Shown here: in pieces, positions 53,338 through 62,098 of the stretch | Numbering within the stretch: position 1 is the first letter of the stretch | Layout: every line of letters starts with the position of its first letter | Assembly (NCBI GenBank): GCA_963750495.1 | Contig: CAVVQV010000008.1 | Coordinates: 248,001 to 312,000 of the forward strand | Length of the DNA stretch: 64,000 bases | Reading direction: 5' to 3' | Source of the DNA: JANLYC01 sp963750495 | GTDB lineage: Bacteria > Actinomycetota > Actinomycetes > Propionibacteriales > Nocardioidaceae | Notes under the pieces: model-generated | The model's database searches: none | What the model was told of the DNA's origin: nothing | What the model saw: only the letters and a program-made list of their open reading frames with translations | Translations under genes and position numbers: made by a program

Positions 53338-54117
53338 GTGGCCATGGTCTCGGCGCACGAGTACGGGGCGCGGCTCGGCCGGTCCGGTACCCGCCTGTCC
53401 GACCAGTTCGCGGAAGCACTGACGCTGGGCGCCGACTTCGTGGAGTTCGACGTCCGGCGTACGGCCGACGGGGTGCTGGTTCTCCGGCACGACCGCGAGA
53501 TCGTCGTCGGCGGAGAGCAACGGCGCATCGACGCCGTGACGCTCGACGAGCTGCACGCGGACGGCCAGGACGTCCTCACGTACGTCGAGGCCCTGGACGC
53601 CCTGGGCGGTCACGCGTCGGCGCACATCGACCTCAAGCTGTCTGCCCCGGCCGGCACGTACGACGGTCCGGCCGAGCAGACGTGGGAGGTGCAGGCCGCG
53701 GCCCTTGCCGTAGCAGCGCTCGGCGCCCGGCACATCGTGGTCACGACCGGCAAGGACCGGGCGGTAGCCGTACTGTCCCGATGGGCGTCGACCACCTGCC
53801 CGGACCTCCTCGTCGGCCTGTCCCTCGGCGGTTCGCGGTCCGGACAGTCGCTGCGACGCCAGGCGGCAGGTCGGTGGTCGGAGCTCTTCCCGGCCCGGCG
53901 GGTCGCGGCTACCGGCGCGAACGTCCTCGCGGCGAACAAGTGGCTCGCCAGGTTCGGCGTGGCACGGTGGGCAGACCGCCACGGGCTGCGGCTGCTGGTG
54001 TGGACGGTCGATGACCGGCGCGGCCTCCGGCGCTGGTTGCGCGACCCGCGCTGCTGGCTGGTCACCACCAACAACGTCCGCGCCGCCGTGCGCATCCGCG
54101 ACGGCTACCGCGACTGA
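53338..54117 (+). CDS. divergent glycerophosphodiester phosphodiesterase-family protein
   Basis: A 259-residue TIM-barrel protein with the GDPD core GADFVEFDVRRTADGVLVLRHD. Changes are notable: the usual HRG reads HEY (SAHEYGARL), the PENT segment is SDQ, and the later metal Glu region reads HIDLKL with Asp. Two of the metal/acid residues (E-x-D) and the second His remain. It may act on another phosphodiester or be inactive. GTG at 53338 or ATG at 53344 are possible starts. It lies 16 bases after the hydroxylase and may be cotranscribed. No signal peptide is seen. Confidence 0.78.
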   Translation: MAMVSAHEYGARLGRSGTRLSDQFAEALTLGADFVEFDVRRTADGVLVLRHDREIVVGGEQRRIDAVTLDELHADGQDVLTYVEALDALGGHASAHIDLKLSAPAGTYDGPAEQTWEVQAAALAVAALGARHIVVTTGKDRAVAVLSRWASTTCPDLLVGLSLGGSRSGQSLRRQAAGRWSELFPARRVAATGANVLAANKWLARFGVARWADRHGLRLLVWTVDDRRGLRRWLRDPRCWLVTTNNVRAAVRIRDGYRD

Positions 54118-54244
54118 GACCGCTCCCGCGCCTGGACGTCCGGCCGCGTCGTCCGCGTCGGCCGCATGCAGGTGGGCGGCAGGCATGGCAAGGTGGACAA
54201 AAGGACGCAACGCACCCCTCTACGCACCCTCCCAAGGAGGCGTC

Positions 54245-55711
54245 ATGTCTGACTCCCGCACGTCTCGGTCCACCCCGCCCTCGGCCAGTCGCCGCGCATT
54301 CCTGGCCGGCTCCGGGGCACTGGCAGCCGGCACGGTCGGCGCAACCCTCGCGTCGACCCCCGCGTCAGCGGCAGACCACCATGGCCTTGGCGATCTCGAC
54401 TGGCCGGACGGGCCTGGCCACGCGATCCGTCCGCAGCGACCCAACCGTGAGCTGCGCCAGATCCTGGCGGCCGTCGACCCCGACCGGATCAGGGCGACGA
54501 TCCGTACCCTCGTGTCCTTCGGGACCCGGCACACGTTGTCGTCCCAGGACGACCCCCATCGGGGGATCGGGGCAGCCCGGGACTGGATCGCCGCCGAGAT
54601 GCGCAGGTACGCCGCAACGTCGGGTGGTCGGATGACCGTCACCGTGCCGTCGTACATCCAGCAGCCCGCCAGTCGCATCCCGGCGCCGACCCGGATCTGC
54701 AACGTGGTGGCGACGCTCGAGGGCTCCGTTGACCCGAACCGCGCCTACGTGGTGAGCGGGCACTACGACTCCCGCGTCAGCGACGTCATGAACTACACAA
54801 GTGATGCTCCCGGTGCCGACGACGACGCCTCCGGAGTTGCCGTGGCCATGGAGCTCGCTCGAGTGATGGCTCGCCACCGCAGCGACGCGACCATCATCTT
54901 CGCGGCCGTTGCAGGGGAGGAGCAGGGCCTCTATGGATCAACCTTCCTCGCGAACGAGCTGAAGCAGGCTGGTGTCGACGTCCAGGGCATGTTCACCAAC
55001 GACATCGTGGGCAGCAGCCGGGCCGACGACGGGACCCGTGACCCACGGAGTGTGCGGCTCTTCGCTCAGGGTCCGCCGCCCAGCGAGGACGAGGCGACCA
55101 GAGCGCGGCGACTGTCGATCGGAGGAGAGAACGACTCGCCTGCGCGGGAGCTGGCACGGCTGGTGGCGGAGGTGGCCGGACCGACGACCACGGGCATGAA
55201 CGTTCGGGTGATCTACCGGCTGGACCGGTACCTGCGCGGCGGCGACCACACCGGTTTCCTCGCCGCCGGCTTCCCTGCTGCCCGGTTCACCGAGCCCAAC
55301 GAGAACTTCGCCCACCAGCACCAGGACGTCCGGGTCGAGAACGGGATCCAGTACGGCGATCTCCCGCAGTTCCTCGACTACGGGTACATCGCCCGGGTGG
55401 CCCGGGTGAACGGCGCCGCGTTGTGGTCGATGGCGCAGGCGCCCGGGTTCCCCACGGGCGTTGTGGTCGATACCTCGGTCCTCACGAACGACACCACGCT
55501 GCGGTGGACCCACGGTGACGACCCGGAACTGGCGGGCTACGAGGTCGTCTGGCGCCCGACGATCGCGCCGTTCTGGACCCATGTCATCCCGGTCGGCGAC
55601 GTCGACACCGCCACGGTGGACCTGTCCAAGGACAACGTGATCTTCGGGGTCCGCGCCGTCAGCCAGGACGGCTTCCGCAGCCCGGCGGTCCTACCCTTCC
55701 CGTCGACCTGA
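54245..55711 (+). CDS. Tat-exported M28 family metallopeptidase
   Basis: A 488-residue secreted aminopeptidase-like enzyme. The N-terminus has a twin-arginine motif (SASRRAFLAG, RR at 16-17), a hydrophobic stretch and an ASA cleavage site near residue 42. Zinc ligands of the M28 co-catalytic site are seen in VVSGHYDSRV (His), PGADDDASGVAVAMELARV (bridging Asp), VAGEEQGLYGS (Glu pair), FTNDIVGSSR (Asp) and FAHQHQDV (His). The C-terminal about 90 residues look like a fibronectin-type or Ig-like module (TTLRWTHGDDPELAGYEVVWRP). ATG at 54245 is set by AAGGAGG. The role beside the catabolic genes is unclear. Confidence 0.92.
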   Translation: MSDSRTSRSTPPSASRRAFLAGSGALAAGTVGATLASTPASAADHHGLGDLDWPDGPGHAIRPQRPNRELRQILAAVDPDRIRATIRTLVSFGTRHTLSSQDDPHRGIGAARDWIAAEMRRYAATSGGRMTVTVPSYIQQPASRIPAPTRICNVVATLEGSVDPNRAYVVSGHYDSRVSDVMNYTSDAPGADDDASGVAVAMELARVMARHRSDATIIFAAVAGEEQGLYGSTFLANELKQAGVDVQGMFTNDIVGSSRADDGTRDPRSVRLFAQGPPPSEDEATRARRLSIGGENDSPARELARLVAEVAGPTTTGMNVRVIYRLDRYLRGGDHTGFLAAGFPAARFTEPNENFAHQHQDVRVENGIQYGDLPQFLDYGYIARVARVNGAALWSMAQAPGFPTGVVVDTSVLTNDTTLRWTHGDDPELAGYEVVWRPTIAPFWTHVIPVGDVDTATVDLSKDNVIFGVRAVSQDGFRSPAVLPFPST

Positions 55712-55726
55712 CCCAGCAAGCTCTGA

Positions 55727-55768
55727 CGACTCTCGCCCAGAGATCGGCCGACTCTTGGGCGAGAGTCG
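55727..55768. terminator. 13-base perfect inverted repeat between the peptidase and CoxG-like genes
   Basis: CGACTCTCGCCCA (55727-55739) pairs perfectly with TGGGCGAGAGTCG (55756-55768), separated by 16 bases that contain AGAG...CTCT. It lies 15 bases after the peptidase stop and could terminate transcription or act as an operator for the following genes. No U tract. Confidence 0.6.
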
Positions 55769-55844
55769 CCGTACGGCTGCCCTAGGCTGCTTCGTAGGGT
55801 TCGTAGGGTCTTCCCCACGAACTGACGCGAGCGAAGGGCACGCC

Positions 55845-56492
55845 ATGATGGTTTCTGGTTCGGCCACGTTGCAGGCGCCGCCGGACGCGGTCTGGCGGGC
55901 TCTCAACGATCCCGCTGTGCTCGTACGGACGATCCCCGGGTGCCAGCGCCTCGAGGCCGTCGGGGTCGACGAGTACACGATGACCGTCACCGCCGGCGTC
56001 GCGTCGATCAAGGGCGTCTACACCGGCCAGGTCCGGTTGACCGACCAGGATCCGCCGGACTCGTTCGTGCTCAAGGCGTCCGGAGCGGGCGGTCCCGGCA
56101 CCGTCAGCGCTGACGTCAAGGTCCGGTTGGCGCCCGGCGGCGACGGCACGACGACGTTGACGTATGACGCGGACGCCATCGTCGGCGGCATGATCGGCGG
56201 GGTCGGGCAACGCATGCTCACCGGCGTCGCCAAGAAGACCGCCGGTGAGTTCTTCGCGGCCGTCGATGACGTCATCCACGGCCGGGCCGCGCCGGCCGCG
56301 CCGGTCGGCGGCGCGCCGGTCCCCGGCGCGGCTCAGGCCGGCGGAACGACGGTGTTCGAGGCCCCCGGTGCTCAGGCGGCGCTCTCCTCCTCGACCGGCG
56401 GCTTCCTCCAGGGTGCTGTGGTCGGTGCGACTGCGGCCCTGGTCGGTGTGATCGTCGGAGGCTGGCTGTCCGGCAGGCGGCGACGCGGCTGA
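55845..56492 (+). CDS. CoxG-like SRPBCC protein with C-terminal membrane anchor
   Basis: A 215-residue protein. The SRPBCC/Polyketide-cyclase-like domain (about 1-145) has SGSATLQAPPDAVWRALNDPAVLVRTIPGCQRLE and GQVRLTDQDPPDSFVLKASGAG, as in CoxG. A Pro/Ala/Gly linker leads to a single membrane helix (GFLQGAVVGATAALVGVIVGGWL) and a basic end (SGRRRRG). In CO oxidisers CoxG tethers CO dehydrogenase to the membrane; here it may do the same for the form II enzyme encoded upstream. The ATG at 55845 has GAAGGG upstream. The stop overlaps the next ATG (TGATG). Confidence 0.87.
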   Translation: MMVSGSATLQAPPDAVWRALNDPAVLVRTIPGCQRLEAVGVDEYTMTVTAGVASIKGVYTGQVRLTDQDPPDSFVLKASGAGGPGTVSADVKVRLAPGGDGTTTLTYDADAIVGGMIGGVGQRMLTGVAKKTAGEFFAAVDDVIHGRAAPAAPVGGAPVPGAAQAGGTTVFEAPGAQAALSSSTGGFLQGAVVGATAALVGVIVGGWLSGRRRRG

Positions 56493-57463
56493 TGCGCGCC
56501 CTCACTGCTGCCGCTCTCCAGGTCCAGCCGCAACCAGGTCCGCTGACACCGGACTCGGTCGTGGCGAACGTCGATCACTGTGTGCGGTGGGTCCGGGACT
56601 GTGTCGCTGCGACGGCGGCGGACCTGGTCGTGCTGCCCGAGACCTGTACGACGGGTTTCACTCCCGGAGTCGGACCCGACGAGCTGTGGGACCTCGTCGA
56701 CGAGATCCCTGGCGCACAGACCCAGCCGCTGCACGACGTGGCGGCTGAGCTCGGCATCCACCTCGTCTACGGGGCGTACGAGCGCGGCTCTACCCGCGGC
56801 CTGGTCTACAACTCGGCGGTGCTCGTCGGACCCGACGGGTCGGCCGGCGGGGTCTATCACAAGACCCACCCGTTCTGTACCGAGATCGTCACCGGCGGCG
56901 GCTGGGTGACCCCAGGGGACGACACCTGTGTGGTCGAGACCGAGCTCGGCACGATCGGCCTGATCATCTGCTTCGACGGCGACTACCCGGAGCTGTCCCG
57001 CATCACCGCGCTGCAGGGCGCGGAGATCATCGTGCGGCCCTCCGCACTGTTGCGCAGCGCCGACATCTGGGAGCTGACCAACCGGGCGCGCGCCTACGAC
57101 AACCACGTCTACGTGGTCGGCGCCAACGCCACGGGCGTCGACCCGGCGGGCGTGCTCTACTTCGGCAACTCGATGATCGTCACCCCGGTCGCCGAGGTGG
57201 TGGCCCGCGGCTCGACGTACGAGCAGTGGGTCGTCGCCCGGCTCGACCCCACGACCGCCCTGCACTCGCTGACGCCGGGCAGCAGCGTGCGCCAGGGGTT
57301 CGACCACCTGGCCGATCGCAACCTGGACCTGCTCAAACGGCACGCCGACACCCTGTCCGGGCCGGGTGCCACGAGGTTCGACTACCGGCGCGCGGGCGCC
57401 CCGCGACCGGAGCCCGAACCCGCAGAGGTGCACGAGCACAACCACGCCGAGGAGATCCAGTGA
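56492..57463 (+). CDS. carbon-nitrogen hydrolase (nitrilase superfamily amidase/carbamoylase)
   Basis: A 323-residue nitrilase-fold enzyme with the catalytic triad E50 (VLPETCTTGF), K124 (YHKTHPF) and C160 (IICFDGDYPEL). Related members hydrolyse amides or N-carbamoyl groups, including N-carbamoyl amino acids and beta-alanine. It starts on the last base of the CoxG gene and overlaps hyuA by four bases, so it works in the same unit. Hydrolysis of the carbamoyl or amide product of HyuAB is a reasonable guess. The C-terminal 40 residues are a charged, His/Glu-rich tail. Confidence 0.9.
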   Translation: MRALTAAALQVQPQPGPLTPDSVVANVDHCVRWVRDCVAATAADLVVLPETCTTGFTPGVGPDELWDLVDEIPGAQTQPLHDVAAELGIHLVYGAYERGSTRGLVYNSAVLVGPDGSAGGVYHKTHPFCTEIVTGGGWVTPGDDTCVVETELGTIGLIICFDGDYPELSRITALQGAEIIVRPSALLRSADIWELTNRARAYDNHVYVVGANATGVDPAGVLYFGNSMIVTPVAEVVARGSTYEQWVVARLDPTTALHSLTPGSSVRQGFDHLADRNLDLLKRHADTLSGPGATRFDYRRAGAPRPEPEPAEVHEHNHAEEIQ

Positions 57464-59538
57464 CCCGACGGATCCGGGTCGGCATCGACACCGGTGGCAC
57501 CTTCACCGACGTGGTCGCCGTCGACGAGGACAGCGGGGAGCTCGTCACCACCAAGACACCCTCGACCCCGGCAGACCCGGCGATCGGCTTCATGGCGGGC
57601 GTCGACAAGGTGCTCGCTGTGCTGGGCGTCGGTGGCGATGCTCTGACGGCCGTGTCACACGGCACCACAGTCGCCACCAACAAGCTGCTCGAAGGCAAGG
57701 TCGAGGACCTCGGCTTCATCACGACCGAGGGGTACGAGCACGTCCTCGAGATCGCCCGGCAGTCGGTGCCGGACGGCTACGGCAACTCCTACTTCTGGGT
57801 CAAACCGCCCCGCATCGTCCCTGCCGACCGGGTCAGGACGGTGCGCGGGAGGTTGGCTGTCGACGGGTCCGAGATCCGGCCGTTCGACGTCGACTCTGCG
57901 CGTGCGGCCGCGGCGTTCTTCAAGGCTGCCGGCATCGGCACGATCGGCGTCTGCTTCCTGCACTCCTACGCCAACCCCGGTCACGAGCGCGCGATGCGCG
58001 CGGTGATCGACGAGATCTACCCCGAGGCCGTCGTGTCGATCTCTTCCGACGTGCTGCGCGAGTACCGCGAGTACGAACGGTCCGTGACGACGCTGGTCGA
58101 CGCGGCCGTCAAGCCGAACATCCGCCGCTACGTCGCCAACATCACCGACCGCCTGAACGCATACACGACGAGCGCGGCCGACGAGCCGCGTGCCGTGCCG
58201 TTCTACGTGATGAAGTCCAACGGCGGCGTGCTGTCCGCCGACGAGGTCGTCAACCAGCCGATCTCGACCGTGCTGTCCGGGCCGGCCGCGGGAGCGCTCG
58301 GCGCGGCGGTCGTGGCGAGCACGGCCGGGTTCGACCAGGTCGTGACCTGTGACGGCGGTGGCACGTCGACCGACGTCACGGTCGTCATCGGTGGTCGACC
58401 GCAGCTGACCACCGAGGGCACCGTCGGGGCGTACCCGAGCAAGATCCCGATGATCGACGTCGTGACGGTCGGCGCGGGAGGTGGCTCGATCGCCTGGATC
58501 ACGCCGGAGGGGACGCTGAAGGTCGGTCCGCAGTCGGCCGGTGCCGACCCTGGGCCGCTGTGTTACGGCCAAGGCGGCCAGCAGCCGACGATCACCGACG
58601 CTCATGTGCTGCTCGGCCGCATCCCGCCGCACCTGCTCGGCGGAGAGGTCCCCCTCGACGTCGACCTGGCCAGGCGGGGAGTCGAAGACCTGGCCGGCAA
58701 GCTCGCGCTGTCGTGGGAGAAGTCAGCCACCGGCATCCTCGAGATCTCGGCGTGGAACCAGGCCAACGCGCTGCGCCAGATCACGGTGAAGCGTGGGCTC
58801 GACGTTCGCGACTTCCACCTGGTCACGTTCGGCGGCTCGGGGTCGCTGCTGGCCTGCCGACTCGTCGACATCCTCGGTCTCAAGGGCGTGGTCGTCCCCC
58901 TCAACCCGGGCAACCTCTCGGCGTACGGTCTGCTGACCGTCGACGTCCGCAACGACTACGTGCAGACCGCTGTCACCAAGCACGCCGCACTCGACGTCGG
59001 TGACCTGACCAGCATCGTCGACGAGCTGACGACCAAGGGCGACGAGGCGCTGGGCCGTGAGGGCTTCCCCGCCGCGGACCGAAGGTTCGAGCGGTCTGCC
59101 GACCTGAGGTACTTCGGTCAGGCGTACGAGGTGCGTATTGCGATGCCGGCCGGACCGATCGATGCCGCGCTGACCGAGCGTGTGGTCGCTGCCTTCCACG
59201 ACGAGCACCGGTCGCTGTACGGCTACGACTTCCGCGACGACGACCGGCAGGAGGTCGAGTGGGTGAACGTCCGGGTGACCGGCATCGGGCCGATCCGCAA
59301 GCCGGAGGTTCGTGAGATCGCTGCCGGGTCGGGCGCGCAGGGCGCCATGACCGGCACCCGGCCGGTGTACTTCGACGGCTGGGTGGAGGCGACGATCTAC
59401 GACCGGCCCCGACTCGGGCACGGCGACGTGGTGACCGGACCGGCGGTGCTCGAGGAGTTCTCGTCGACGGTGCCGCTGCACCCCGGTTTCCGGGCCGAGG
59501 TCGACCGCTTCGGCAACCTGGTGGTGTCGCATGGCTGA
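57460..59538 (+). CDS. hyuA: ATP-dependent hydantoinase/oxoprolinase subunit A
   Basis: HyuA with HyuB opens hydantoin- or 5-oxoproline-like rings using ATP. The 692-residue protein has the ASKHA-type phosphate loop VGIDTGGTFTDVVAV (8-20), SHGTTVATNKLLEG, the GSVTTLVDAAVKPNIRRYV region, GGTSTDVTVVIGG, VGAGGGSIAWI and SAGADPGPLCYGQGG. The GTG at 57460 overlaps the hydrolase stop (GTGA); the longer frame is a shadow. It overlaps hyuB by eight bases. Confidence 0.94.
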   Translation: MTRRIRVGIDTGGTFTDVVAVDEDSGELVTTKTPSTPADPAIGFMAGVDKVLAVLGVGGDALTAVSHGTTVATNKLLEGKVEDLGFITTEGYEHVLEIARQSVPDGYGNSYFWVKPPRIVPADRVRTVRGRLAVDGSEIRPFDVDSARAAAAFFKAAGIGTIGVCFLHSYANPGHERAMRAVIDEIYPEAVVSISSDVLREYREYERSVTTLVDAAVKPNIRRYVANITDRLNAYTTSAADEPRAVPFYVMKSNGGVLSADEVVNQPISTVLSGPAAGALGAAVVASTAGFDQVVTCDGGGTSTDVTVVIGGRPQLTTEGTVGAYPSKIPMIDVVTVGAGGGSIAWITPEGTLKVGPQSAGADPGPLCYGQGGQQPTITDAHVLLGRIPPHLLGGEVPLDVDLARRGVEDLAGKLALSWEKSATGILEISAWNQANALRQITVKRGLDVRDFHLVTFGGSGSLLACRLVDILGLKGVVVPLNPGNLSAYGLLTVDVRNDYVQTAVTKHAALDVGDLTSIVDELTTKGDEALGREGFPAADRRFERSADLRYFGQAYEVRIAMPAGPIDAALTERVVAAFHDEHRSLYGYDFRDDDRQEVEWVNVRVTGIGPIRKPEVREIAAGSGAQGAMTGTRPVYFDGWVEATIYDRPRLGHGDVVTGPAVLEEFSSTVPLHPGFRAEVDRFGNLVVSHG

Positions 59539-61462
59539 GCCAGCGACCGACGCGCCGTACCGGCTCACCGCCGTCACCGACGTCGACCCGATCCTGGTCG
59601 AGATCGTCGAGGGCTACCTCGCGTCGGTCGAGATGGAGGTCGAGACCGCGATCGGTCGGACCTCGCGGTCTCCGATGATCCGCGACGCCCACGACTACCG
59701 GGCCGGCATCCACGACCGGCACCTGCGCAAGCTGACCGGACGGTCGTACTCCGCCCTCGTGCACCCGGTGGCTCGGGACTATCCGATCGACGAGATGAAG
59801 CCGGGCGACGTGTTCTTCCACAACGACGTCTACCGCTCCGAGGGAGGCATCGGTCACCTGCCCGACCTCTGCGTCACCGCGCCGGTGTTCCATGACAGCG
59901 GCGACGGCCCGCGGGTGGTCGCGTTCGTGCAGGCGTTCGGCCACCACGACGACATCGGGGGAGCGGTCCCGGGATCGATGCCCTCGAACGCGACGTCGGT
60001 GTTCGAGGAGGGCCTGATGGTGCCACCCATCAAGCTCTGGGACGAAGGCGTCCCCTGTGAGCAGGCCTTGAAGATCATGACCCGCAACTCCCGGATGCCG
60101 GAGTCGCTGGCGGCCGACCTCGACGCCGAGTGCTCGGCTTGCCTCATGGGAGCGCGGCGGATGGCTGAGCTGTTCGACCGGTACGGGGTCGACCAGGTCG
60201 AGGCCTGCTTCGACGCGATCCTCGACAAGACCACCGAGACGTTCAGGCGCGAGATCCTGGCGAAGATCCCCGACGGCAGCTATGTCTGGGAGGACTACGC
60301 CGAGCACGATGGTGTCGACGAGCCGCGATTGCATGCCCAGCGCATCACGCTGACAAAGCTGCCCGACGACGGCGGCCGGATCATCATCGACTTCGCCGGG
60401 ACCGGCCCGCAGGCCAAGGGGCCGATCAACCACTGCGGAGACTATGCCGACGGGAACTTCCTCAAGAAGTGGCTCGCACCGATCCTGCGCAACCTCGCTG
60501 ACACCCCGGAGCGGATGGCGGAGCTCGACGTGAACGAGGGAGTCGTCCCGCTGATCGAGATGCGGTTCCCGGCCCCGGGCACGTTGCTGACCCCGATCTT
60601 CCCCGCGCCGACCAACGCGCGGACGTTCGTGATCCTGCGGCTGCTCGGGGTGCTCGCCGGGGTGCTCGCGAAAGCAGTCGACGGCCGGATGCCGGCCGAC
60701 CAGGAGACGATCCGCTACACGGGGGTGTACGGCGACGACCTCGACGGCAAGCCCTACCTGATGCGCGAGGTGCTCGGTGGCGGCTCGGGCGGGCGCTACT
60801 ACGCCGACGGCGAGGACACGATCCACGTCGTCCCTGACTCGCGCAACCTGCCGACCGAGTTCAGCGAGGGCCGCTTCCCGTTCGTCGTCGAGCGGCTGGG
60901 GTTGGCTGTCGACTCCGGCGGTGCAGGTCGCTACCGCGGTGGCTGCGGCTACGAGAAGCAGATCAGGATGCTCAAGGACGCCCACTTCATGTCGATCGCC
61001 GACCGGTCGATCCTGGCGTGCTGGGGCGTGAAGGGCGGCCACGCGGGCCGGTCGTTCGAGGTGACCATCGACGTGGGCGGGCCGGACGAGCGCGCGGTCG
61101 ACGCGCTGGCCGACGCGGAGTTCGTCGCGGCTGGTCAGGTGATCCGGATCCGCACCACGGGCGGCGGTGGGTGGGGCGACCCGTTGGAGCGCCCGTACGT
61201 CGACGTGGCCCGTGACGTGGCCTGGGGCAAGGTCTCGATCGAGGGTGCGCGCGACGACTACGGCGTGGTCGTGACACGCACGGACGATCTCGTCGACGCG
61301 GTGCACGTGGACGAGCCGGCCTCGAACGCCTTGCGCGAGACCCAGCGGTCCCAGCGAGCGCAACGGTGGGCCTCCGAAGGTGAGCCCTTCTTCGACCGCG
61401 GCCCCGGCTACGCCACGCTCGCGGGCGGCGCCCCGTTCGCCGACGTCGACCTGCTGACCTGA
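59531..61462 (+). CDS. hyuB: ATP-dependent hydantoinase/oxoprolinase subunit B
   Basis: The partner of HyuA, 643 residues. Conserved features are VEIVEGYLASVEMEVETAIGRTSRSPMIRDAHDYRAGI, GDVFFHNDVYRSEGGIGHLPDLCVTAPVF, the His/Asp-rich segment FGHHDDIGGAVPGSMP, FAGTGPQAKGPINHCGDY and the C-terminal GGGGWGDPLERPY. Substrate in this family ranges over hydantoin, 5-oxoproline, N-methylhydantoin, acetone and others; sequence alone does not decide. It ends the apparent operon. Confidence 0.94.
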   Translation: MAEPATDAPYRLTAVTDVDPILVEIVEGYLASVEMEVETAIGRTSRSPMIRDAHDYRAGIHDRHLRKLTGRSYSALVHPVARDYPIDEMKPGDVFFHNDVYRSEGGIGHLPDLCVTAPVFHDSGDGPRVVAFVQAFGHHDDIGGAVPGSMPSNATSVFEEGLMVPPIKLWDEGVPCEQALKIMTRNSRMPESLAADLDAECSACLMGARRMAELFDRYGVDQVEACFDAILDKTTETFRREILAKIPDGSYVWEDYAEHDGVDEPRLHAQRITLTKLPDDGGRIIIDFAGTGPQAKGPINHCGDYADGNFLKKWLAPILRNLADTPERMAELDVNEGVVPLIEMRFPAPGTLLTPIFPAPTNARTFVILRLLGVLAGVLAKAVDGRMPADQETIRYTGVYGDDLDGKPYLMREVLGGGSGGRYYADGEDTIHVVPDSRNLPTEFSEGRFPFVVERLGLAVDSGGAGRYRGGCGYEKQIRMLKDAHFMSIADRSILACWGVKGGHAGRSFEVTIDVGGPDERAVDALADAEFVAAGQVIRIRTTGGGGWGDPLERPYVDVARDVAWGKVSIEGARDDYGVVVTRTDDLVDAVHVDEPASNALRETQRSQRAQRWASEGEPFFDRGPGYATLAGGAPFADVDLLT

Positions 61463-61470
61463 CCCACCCC

Positions 61471-61525
61471 CCGGATTGCCGGAAAGTGCACGTTCCGTCC
61501 GGCGGCGCCCTGCACCTTCCCGCAA
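61471..61525. other. palindromic sequence after hyuB (possible terminator)
   Basis: CGGAA (61480-61484) pairs with TTCCG (61493-61497), and GGAAAGTGCA also resembles the complement of TGCACCTTCC downstream. Several overlapping small stems are possible within 55 bases after the hyuB stop. No U tract. Confidence 0.4.
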
Positions 61526-61607
61526 CGCGCGGCCAGGAGAAGCGTCTCGGGGCAGCGAGGTCCGATTCCCGCCAGAAGCGGCGGGCCTCACCGGCCAGGC
61601 TGGATGC

Positions 61608-62081
61608 ATGACCACTTCGCTCACAGCCCTGGCCATCGCGCCGGAACGACTCGACCTGATGCGTAGGCAAGGCAGCGACGAGCACGGCAACACCTGGTCG
61701 CCGTACGCCGCTCTCGGCTGGGAACCGCTGCGGTGCTGCCTTCGGCTCGCGCGTCCGCACGAGTTGATCGTGTTGATCTCGTATGCCCCGTTCACGACGT
61801 CGTCGGCCTGGACCGAGGTCGGGCCGGTGTACGTGCACGCGGATGCGTGCGACGGCTACAAGGAGCCGGACCTGCCGGCGGAGCTCCGGACGGGTCCGCG
61901 CGTCCTGCGCGGCTACGACCGCAACCATCGACTGCTCTATGACCACGTACGTGTCGTCGACGCCGGTCAAGACCTCGAAGACGCGATCTCGGACCTGCTC
62001 GGCGCGGACGACGTCGACGTGGTGCACGTGCGCGCGCTGGCGACCCAGTGCTTCACCTACGCCGTGATGCGGGCCGCCTGA
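61608..62081 (+). CDS. DUF1203 family protein
   Basis: A 157-residue protein with the DUF1203 pattern: EPLRCCLRLARPHELIVLISYAPF, VYVHADACDGY, ELRTGPRVLRGYD and YDHVRVVDAGQDLEDAISDLL, ending VHVRALATQCFTYAVMRAA. The family has no firm function; His, Asp and Cys residues around VHADAC could bind metal or a cofactor. The ATG at 61608 is preferred; the open frame from 61476 runs through the palindromic region. It is convergent with the next gene, 17 bases apart. Confidence 0.87.
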   Translation: MTTSLTALAIAPERLDLMRRQGSDEHGNTWSPYAALGWEPLRCCLRLARPHELIVLISYAPFTTSSAWTEVGPVYVHADACDGYKEPDLPAELRTGPRVLRGYDRNHRLLYDHVRVVDAGQDLEDAISDLLGADDVDVVHVRALATQCFTYAVMRAA

Positions 62082-62098
62082 GGAACCCGCTGACGCCC

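Noticed and set aside
58973..61795. A 940-codon minus-strand frame opposite hyuA/hyuB
   Set aside because: Shadow of hyuA/hyuB, with Arg/Pro/His-rich translation and no motifs.
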